Positions 58,770 through 64,000 of a DNA stretch of 64,000 nt are shown piece by piece. Every line of letters begins with the position of its first letter. Positions within the stretch are counted from its first letter, which is position 1. The translations under genes were made by a program, and so were the position numbers. The notes under the pieces were generated by a model. It was not told the DNA's origin, ran no database searches, and saw only the letters and a program-made list of their open reading frames with translations. The stretch is from Actinoplanes sp. DH11 (lineage in GTDB: Bacteria; Actinomycetota; Actinomycetes; Mycobacteriales; Micromonosporaceae): NCBI RefSeq assembly GCF_020873875.1, contig NZ_JAHWGU010000004.1, forward strand, positions 1-64,000. The letters run 5' to 3'.

Positions 58770-60569
58770 TCAGTCCGCCGCGCGGTGCCGTCCCGCCCGC
58801 CCGGTCGCCGCGGCACCGGGGCGGCGGCTGCCACCGGCGTGCTTGACGGCGTACATCGCGTGGTCGGCGGCCCGCAGCGCGGCGTCCGGGTTCTCCGCCG
58901 CCGGCGCCAGGTGCAGGCCGACGCTGGCGCCGATCCGGATCTCCTGACCGCCGATCCGGAAGGGGAGTTCCAGGACGTACCGGATCCGGCCGCTCATGGT
59001 CGTCGCGTCCTTCTCCGACAGCACGCCCGGCATCAGCACCACGAACTCGTCGCCGCCCACCCGGCTCAGCACGTCGGTCGACCGCACACAGGCGCTGAGC
59101 CGGTCCGCCACCTGCCGCAGCAACTCGTCGCCGACCTCGTGGCCGTACGCGTCGTTGACCGGCTTGAACCCGTCCAGGTCCACGAAGAGCACCGCGACCG
59201 GGGCGGTACGCAGCGACGAGTCCAGCGCGTCCTGCATGCGGCGCCGATTCGGCAGCCCGGTGAGCGGGTCGTGCTGCGCCTCGTGCGCCAGCCGCTCCTG
59301 GAACGCCCGGTTCTCGGACACGTCCCGGGCGTTGATCACCACGCCGTCGAGGGCCGGGTTGTGCATCTGGTTGGAGGCGGTGAAGTCGAACCAGCGGTAC
59401 TTGTCGTCCGCCGACCGGATCCGGCACTGGAGCCGGATCACGCCGGACGGGTCGTCGAGCAGCTGGGCGAGCCGCTCCCGCATCTCCGGCTGATCCTCCG
59501 GGTGGACCAGGTCGAAGACGCTGCGCCCGGTGAGCGCGCCGTTGGTGAACCCGAGGACGGCGTACGCGCTGGGGCTGCTGAACACGATCCGGCCACGGCC
59601 GTCCAGGACCGAGACCAGGTCCGGCGCGTGCTGGAAGAGCGCCTGGAACCGCTCGTCGGCGCGGCGGCGCTGCACCTGGGTGCGGTACCCGAGCACCGAG
59701 ATGCCGGCCACGCCGATCAGCAGCATGGCGAGCAGCGTCAGGTTCAGGGTCTGGCTGCGGTCGTGCACCACACCGTCGAAGGACGACCTGGTCTGCGTCC
59801 GCACGTACGACCAGTCACTGGTCAGGCCGCCGTAGACGATCGCGATCATCGGGGTCTTCCCGGAGTGGTACTCGACGAACTGCACGCCGTCCGCGCCGAG
59901 CCTGGCCCGCACCGCCGGGTCCAGGGTGGCGCCGAGCCGGCCGGCGTCACTCGACGCGCCCACCCGGCCGGTCCGGTCCACGACGAACGTCTCGTGCGCC
60001 CCGGACGAGAGCCGCACCAGGTAGCTCTGCAGCGACGTCCGGGACACCTCGTTGATCCCGACCAGGTATCCGAGGACGGAGTCGTTCGCCGTGATCGGCA
60101 CGGCCACCGCGGCGAGGACCGCCCCGTCGACGGTCATCACGTCGGAGAAGCCGGCCGGGCCGCCCGCGCGCAGCTGCGCCTTCATCGGCTCCCACCCCGG
60201 GTCCCCGGCCGGCGGCAGACCGGTGGCCCGGCCGGCGGTCAGTACATTGCCGTCCCGGTCGGTGGTCAGCAGGCCGTACTGGAACGTGGTGCTCTTCAGC
60301 GCCGCCGCCGCCAGGATGGTGCGATCCGCCGCGCTGTCCCGGCCCAGGTGCAGGACGTGCTCGGCGAGGATCTCGGACAGTTCGGACGCCGAGTTCACCT
60401 GCAGCTGCCCGGTGAGCGTTCCGTTGTTCGCGCCGAGCGCGCTGCTGTCCGCCCGGTGCACGGCGTCCGCCGCCCGCAGTGCCGAACGGTTCACCAGAAA
60501 GCCCACGACACCGGCGGCGGCCAGCAACAACACGCTGACCACCACCGCGATCCAGTTGCGCAGCCGCAT
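58770..60569 (-). CDS. Membrane sensor diguanylate cyclase (CACHE-PAS-GGDEF)
   Basis: 599 residues, ATG behind GAGGAGGAA. Two membrane helices (8-28 VVVSVLLLAAAGVVGFLV; about 285-305 LTLLAMLLIGVAGISVLGY) bracket an extracytoplasmic dCACHE-like sensor. A PAS domain (about 320-435, FQHAPDLVSVLDGRGRIVF) and a GGDEF domain (about 445-580) follow, with intact RVGGDEFVVL and the substrate loop VDLDGFKPVNDAYGH. It should make c-di-GMP in response to an outside ligand. The same window holds a GT2-EAL fusion. Confidence 0.9.
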   Translation of the reverse strand: MRLRNWIAVVVSVLLLAAAGVVGFLVNRSALRAADAVHRADSSALGANNGTLTGQLQVNSASELSEILAEHVLHLGRDSAADRTILAAAALKSTTFQYGLLTTDRDGNVLTAGRATGLPPAGDPGWEPMKAQLRAGGPAGFSDVMTVDGAVLAAVAVPITANDSVLGYLVGINEVSRTSLQSYLVRLSSGAHETFVVDRTGRVGASSDAGRLGATLDPAVRARLGADGVQFVEYHSGKTPMIAIVYGGLTSDWSYVRTQTRSSFDGVVHDRSQTLNLTLLAMLLIGVAGISVLGYRTQVQRRRADERFQALFQHAPDLVSVLDGRGRIVFSSPSAYAVLGFTNGALTGRSVFDLVHPEDQPEMRERLAQLLDDPSGVIRLQCRIRSADDKYRWFDFTASNQMHNPALDGVVINARDVSENRAFQERLAHEAQHDPLTGLPNRRRMQDALDSSLRTAPVAVLFVDLDGFKPVNDAYGHEVGDELLRQVADRLSACVRSTDVLSRVGGDEFVVLMPGVLSEKDATTMSGRIRYVLELPFRIGGQEIRIGASVGLHLAPAAENPDAALRAADHAMYAVKHAGGSRRPGAAATGRAGRHRAAD

Positions 60570-60733
60570 TCGTTCCTCCTCCCGATGGTCATCGGCAGGC
60601 CGGGCGCGGACTGAACCAATCCCACCTAGGGGCTTCGCCAGGGAAGAAGTCGGGGAAAAGAGGGCGGCGCTCGTGACCATCGACCCACGATGATGAGGGG
60701 GCAACTGTGCGTCGTCGATGAACGGAGCACCGC

Positions 60734-62455
60734 ATGCGCCAACAGGTGGTCGCGTCGCCTCCGGGCTGGTTCACGCCCCTCCGCGCCCGGATCCCCGCGC
60801 CCCGGCGATCGGCGCGGAGCAGCCCGCTGGCCGCACCGGCCCAGCGCCGGATCGTCCGGGCCGGACTGACCCTCACCGGCTCCGCGTTCGCCGCCGTCTT
60901 CTTCTGCCTCTCGTTCACCCCGTCGCTGCTGCCCCGCGCGTGGTTCCTGCAGGGTGTGGTGGCCGGCATCACCGCCGCGATGGGTTACGCGCTGGGCACC
61001 GCGATCGGCGCGCTCGTGCGGGTGCGCCGGCACTTCGGCGCGCGGACGGTCACCATCGCGTGGCGGGTGCTGTTCTCCCTCGTACCCCTGCTCTTCCTCT
61101 TCTTCCTCTGGCTCGGCACCCGCTGGCAACGCGAGCTGCGCGGTCAGCTGGGCATGCCACCCGCGCAGGAGTACGACGTCGCCCGCACCCTCGGCGCCGG
61201 GCTGCTCACCTTCGGCCTGATCCTGCTGGTCGCGCGCGCCCTGCGGCTCGCCACGCACGGCTGCGCCCTGGTGTTCCGTCAGGTCGTGCCGAACCGGGCC
61301 GCCTACTGCGCGGGCACCGTGGTCGTCGCGCTGCTCAGCTACAGCGCGGTGGACGGCGTCGTGATGGCGCAACTGTTCACGATGGCCGACCGATCCGCCG
61401 CGGTGGTCAACAGCGGCACCGGCAACGGCGTCGTCATCCCCGCGTCCGCGCTGCGCTCCGGCGGCCCGCGGTCCCTGGTCCCGTGGGACTCGCTGGGCCG
61501 GCAGGGCCGGGCGTTCGTGGCCGGCGCGCCGTCGGCCGAGCAGCTCACCGCGTTCGCCGGGCGGCCGGTGCTCGACCCGATCCGGGTCTACGCCGGGCTC
61601 ACCTCCGCCGAGACCGTCGAGGACCGGGCCGCGCTGGTGGTGCGCGAGATGGATCGGACCGGCGCCTTCGACCGGGCGGTGATCGCCGTCTTCACCCCCA
61701 CCGGCACCGGCTGGGTGGACAACCGGGTCACCCGGTCCCTGGAATACATGTACGGCGGCGACACCGCCCTCGTCTCCATGCAGTACTCGTACCTGCCCAG
61801 CTGGATCGCCTTCTGGGGCGACCGCTCGGACGTGGTCGACACCGCGTCCGCCCTGATCACGGCGGTCCGCGCGCGCTGGGCCGCGATGCCCGAGGCGCAC
61901 CGGCCCAAGCTGCTGCTCTTCGGCGAGAGCCTCGGGACGTACGGCATCGAGGCGACCTTCGGCTCCGCGGCCGACCTGGTCACCGGGTCGGACGGCGCGC
62001 TGCTGCTCGGACCGACGTTCGCGAACCCGGTGCATCGGCAGCTCACCGAGGCCCGCACCGGCGGCAGCCCGGTCTGGGAACCCGCCTACCCGGACCTGCC
62101 GATCGCGTTCGCCGAGAACGCGGCCGGGTTGCGCGCCCCGACCCGTGACCGGCCCCGCGTCGTCTACCTGCAGAACGCGACCGATCCGGTCGTCTGGTGG
62201 AGCTGGGACCTGTTCTGGAAGAAACCGCAGTGGCTGGACGGCCCGCGTGGCCCGGACGTCACGCCGGACATGCACTGGTACCCGGGCATCACGTTCTGGC
62301 AGACCTCGTGCGACCTGCTCTTCGCCAACAAGGTGCCGACCGGGCACGGCCACGTCTACAAGTCGGAGACCGTCGACGGCTGGGCCGCGATAGCGCCACC
62401 ACCGGGCTGGACCGTGGACGACACCCTGCGCCTGCGCGCCCTGCTCGACGGGTGA
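60734..62455 (+). CDS. Alpha/beta-hydrolase family membrane protein (Abhydrolase_9 type)
   Basis: 573 residues. The N-terminal membrane domain has four to five helices (GSAFAAVFFCLSFTPSLLPR, VVAGITAAMGYALGTAIGAL, VLFSLVPLLFLFFLW, TLGAGLLTFGLILLVARAL). The C-terminal domain from about 275 contains the nucleophile elbow LLFGESLGTYGIEATFG and DPVVWWSWDLFWKKPQWLDG. Members of this actinobacterial family are of unknown substrate, likely lipid esterases. ATG is preceded by GGAGCACCGC. Confidence 0.8.
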   Translation: MRQQVVASPPGWFTPLRARIPAPRRSARSSPLAAPAQRRIVRAGLTLTGSAFAAVFFCLSFTPSLLPRAWFLQGVVAGITAAMGYALGTAIGALVRVRRHFGARTVTIAWRVLFSLVPLLFLFFLWLGTRWQRELRGQLGMPPAQEYDVARTLGAGLLTFGLILLVARALRLATHGCALVFRQVVPNRAAYCAGTVVVALLSYSAVDGVVMAQLFTMADRSAAVVNSGTGNGVVIPASALRSGGPRSLVPWDSLGRQGRAFVAGAPSAEQLTAFAGRPVLDPIRVYAGLTSAETVEDRAALVVREMDRTGAFDRAVIAVFTPTGTGWVDNRVTRSLEYMYGGDTALVSMQYSYLPSWIAFWGDRSDVVDTASALITAVRARWAAMPEAHRPKLLLFGESLGTYGIEATFGSAADLVTGSDGALLLGPTFANPVHRQLTEARTGGSPVWEPAYPDLPIAFAENAAGLRAPTRDRPRVVYLQNATDPVVWWSWDLFWKKPQWLDGPRGPDVTPDMHWYPGITFWQTSCDLLFANKVPTGHGHVYKSETVDGWAAIAPPPGWTVDDTLRLRALLDG

Positions 62456-62460
62456 CGCCC

Positions 62461-62581
62461 GGCCTTTACCGCTTGAGCCAGGGCTGGCCTTATCGCTTGA
62501 GCCAGGGCGGGCCTTATCGCTTGAGCCAGGGCTGGCCTTACCGCTTGAGCCAGGGCTGGCCTTACCGCTTGAGCCAGGGCT
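62461..62581. repeat. Five 24-bp tandem repeats copying a gene end
   Basis: Five units of GGCCTTAYCGCTTGAGCCAG + GGCK (the first with one extra T). On the minus strand each unit encodes QPWLKR and a stop, so the array multiplies the 3' end of the ABM-domain gene. Confidence 0.9.
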
Positions 62582-63128
62582 GCAGGAGCCGGGTCACCTG
62601 CGGCAGCACCAGGTAAGTCATGATCGGCGTCAGCACCAGGGTGCTGACCAGCGTCTTGAGCACCGTGTTCAGGGCGCCGAGGTGCGGCATCAGCAGGACC
62701 GCGGACAGCAGGCTGACCGGGAAGAAGCCCAGCCAGATGGTGACCGCCTGCTTCCACCGCGGCGGGGCGGCAGGCGCCGGCGCCGGCTGGTCGACCTCAC
62801 GCTCCCGCGGCGGGTCGAACCACCCCTCGATGCCGGTCCGCCGCTCCACCCGGGTGTGCTCGACGAAGCCCTCCGCCGACGACAGCCACCATTTGCGCTG
62901 CGCCGACTCCTCCCAGTCCCGCAACGACCCGGCGTCGGCGAACCGGTAGAGCATGTGCCACTCCGACGAGCTCTGGCCGGACCGCACCCAGCCGGTGCCG
63001 AGGAAGCCGGGGAACGTCTCGGCCAGCGACGCGCCGGCGCGCACCCAGGCGGCCATCTCGGCGGCCCGCTCCGGGTCGGCGCGGCGGGTGATCGCCACGG
63101 TCACGGCGAGTTGCGTCGTCGAAGTCAT
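62562..63128 (-). CDS. ABM-domain protein with C-terminal membrane helices
   Basis: 188 residues. The N-terminal antibiotic-biosynthesis-monooxygenase-like ferredoxin fold (1-100) has LAVTVAITRRADPERAAEMA, FPGFLGTGWVRSG and EWHMLYRFADAGSLRDWEES. Two membrane helices follow (about 128-148 AVTIWLGFFPVSLLSAVLLM, 155-175 LKTLVSTLVLTPIMTYLVLP). The domain order resembles YgiN/ABM-TM proteins of unknown role. ATG 63128 is the family start. The stop lies in the fifth tandem repeat. Confidence 0.75.
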   Translation of the reverse strand: MTSTTQLAVTVAITRRADPERAAEMAAWVRAGASLAETFPGFLGTGWVRSGQSSSEWHMLYRFADAGSLRDWEESAQRKWWLSSAEGFVEHTRVERRTGIEGWFDPPREREVDQPAPAPAAPPRWKQAVTIWLGFFPVSLLSAVLLMPHLGALNTVLKTLVSTLVLTPIMTYLVLPQVTRLLQPWLKR

Positions 63129-63223
63129 GTCCCACATTCTGGTAACCGCTTGTTTCAGGCGGGCGTCATCCCACGGATCAGTGCGATGCCACACACCCCC
63201 GCCGGGCGGTAGGTTGACGGACC

Positions 63224-64000
63224 ATGACGACGCAACGAAACCTGTCTATCTCAGCACTCGTTCTCGTGATGGCCGCCGGCACCGGCTGGACCCCGGGCCA
63301 CGGCGTCTCCTGGCAGCTCACCGACACCGGCTCCACCGCACGGTTCCGCGGCCTCGCCCCGGTCGACGCCTCGGTCGCATGGGCCGCCGGCTCCGCCGGC
63401 ACCGTCCTGCGCACCGTAGACGCCGGCCGCACCTGGACCTCGCTCGGCCCGCCCGCCGCCGCCGGCCTCGAATTCCGCGACATCGAGGCCCACGACGCGC
63501 GCTCCGCGGTGGCCCTGACCGTCGGCACCGGCACCGACTCCCGCATCTACACCACCACCGACGCCGGCCGGACCTGGACCGAGACGTTCCGCAACGAGGA
63601 CCCGGTCGCCTTCTACGACTGCCTCGCGTTCAGCGACCACCGACGGTCCGCCGGGTCGCCCTTTACCGAGTCGGCCTCCACCGAGTCGCCCTCCACCGGG
63701 CCGTCCTCCACCGGGCCGTCCTCCGCTGGGTCGTCTTCCGCTGGGTCGTCTTCCGCCGGGCGCCGGCACGGGCTTGCGCTCTCGGACCCGGTGGACGGCA
63801 AGTTCCGGATCCTCGCCACCCGCGACGGCGGCCGCACCTGGGACGTCGTGCCCAGCACCGGCATGCCGGACGCGCTGCCCGGCGAGTTCGCCTTCGCCGC
63901 GAGCGGCACCTGCCTCGTGTCCGCCGGACGCGACTACTGGTTCGCCACCGGCGGCGGCGCCACCGCCCGCGTCTTCCACTCCCGCGACGGCGGCCGCACC
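63224..64000 (+). CDS. Secreted YCF48/BNR-repeat protein, cut by window edge
   Basis: The first 259 codons of a plus-strand gene with no stop before position 64000. A short signal-like start (MTTQRNLSISALVLVMAAG) is followed by beta-propeller repeats with the D-G-G/A-G-R-T-W signature: VDAGRTWTSLG, TDAGRTWTETF, RDGGRTWDVVP, and a last RDGGRT at the edge. These resemble YCF48-like/photosystem stability or BNR proteins. A Ser/Gly-rich repeat insertion at about 63655-63765 interrupts one blade. Function unknown. Confidence 0.8.
   Translation, partial: MTTQRNLSISALVLVMAAGTGWTPGHGVSWQLTDTGSTARFRGLAPVDASVAWAAGSAGTVLRTVDAGRTWTSLGPPAAAGLEFRDIEAHDARSAVALTVGTGTDSRIYTTTDAGRTWTETFRNEDPVAFYDCLAFSDHRRSAGSPFTESASTESPSTGPSSTGPSSAGSSSAGSSSAGRRHGLALSDPVDGKFRILATRDGGRTWDVVPSTGMPDALPGEFAFAASGTCLVSAGRDYWFATGGGATARVFHSRDGGRT
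63655..63765. repeat. 15-bp in-frame tandem repeats inside the YCF48-like gene
   Basis: About seven units of the form TCCWCCGSNGGGNCG encode ESPSTGPSSTGPSSAGSSSA. Flanking residues RR and RRHGLALSDP suggest insertion into a blade loop without loss of frame. Confidence 0.75.

Noticed and set aside
56940..60614. A 1224-codon plus-strand open frame
   Set aside because: Antisense to LigD-type, acyl-CoA dehydrogenase and GGDEF genes; low-complexity Arg/Val/Gly-rich translation without domains.

Overview
The window comes from a high-GC actinobacterium, most plausibly Micromonosporaceae (Actinoplanes-like). This rests on protein style, frequent GTG starts, ATGA/TGATG-coupled operons, a DesA-D type hydroxamate siderophore locus, a CU044_5270-like/ECF sigma pair and several secreted polysaccharidases. 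Species cannot be fixed by reading alone.

Region 1 (about 1-14,220) looks like a decaying accessory island joined to the 3' end of a tRNA-Val gene. Its minus-strand operon encodes an amino-acid permease (5' end lost), acetamidase/formamidase, a short GPP34-like protein, a radical SAM protein with an unusual CX2CX2C cluster motif, a divergent phosphoketolase-like thiamine enzyme, an enolase-superfamily enzyme, a HAD-like protein lacking the second catalytic Asp, a SAM methyltransferase, a creatininase-family amidohydrolase (frameshifted), a PhyH dioxygenase, an ATP-grasp-like protein (frameshifted) and a short YrdC/Sua5 protein. Adjacent stop/start codons overlap at many of these junctions, as in a biosynthetic operon, and I cannot match the combination to a known product. 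On the plus strand lie asparaginase, a PPC-domain protein, a truncated HTH regulator and a frameshifted serine-recombinase tail that runs into tRNA-Val. Single-base indels in short homopolymers account for all four frameshifts I could identify, and all four are in this region.

Region 2 (14.2-28.4 kb) is bounded by two nearly identical tRNA-Val/Cys/Gly triads in direct orientation, each with its own promoter. Between them are a TetR/PPDK-like/thioesterase operon, an HtrA protease, a membrane-anchored GH18 chitinase, a divergently transcribed GT2-EAL fusion (a putative beta-glycan synthase carrying its own c-di-GMP phosphodiesterase-like domain), a secreted ricin-type lectin between two related hairpin terminators, and an ECF sigma factor with its partner.

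Region 3 (28.5-46.4 kb) holds an ApbE/FMN-binding/ferric-reductase-like flavin electron-transfer operon, cobLMK for cobalamin, small membrane proteins, a PQ-loop transporter and an iron-box-controlled hydroxamate siderophore operon: desA, desB, a fused acyltransferase-synthetase, a penicillin-acylase-type hydrolase and a second acyltransferase.

Region 4 (46.6-64 kb) carries a secreted GH64 glucanase with CBM2, a LacI-controlled sugar ABC importer with a GH51 arabinofuranosidase, an OFA-type MFS transporter with a 49-residue small subunit, a LigD-type polymerase, an acyl-CoA dehydrogenase, a PAS-GGDEF cyclase, an alpha/beta-hydrolase-family membrane protein, an ABM-domain protein and a YCF48-like repeat protein running off the right edge.
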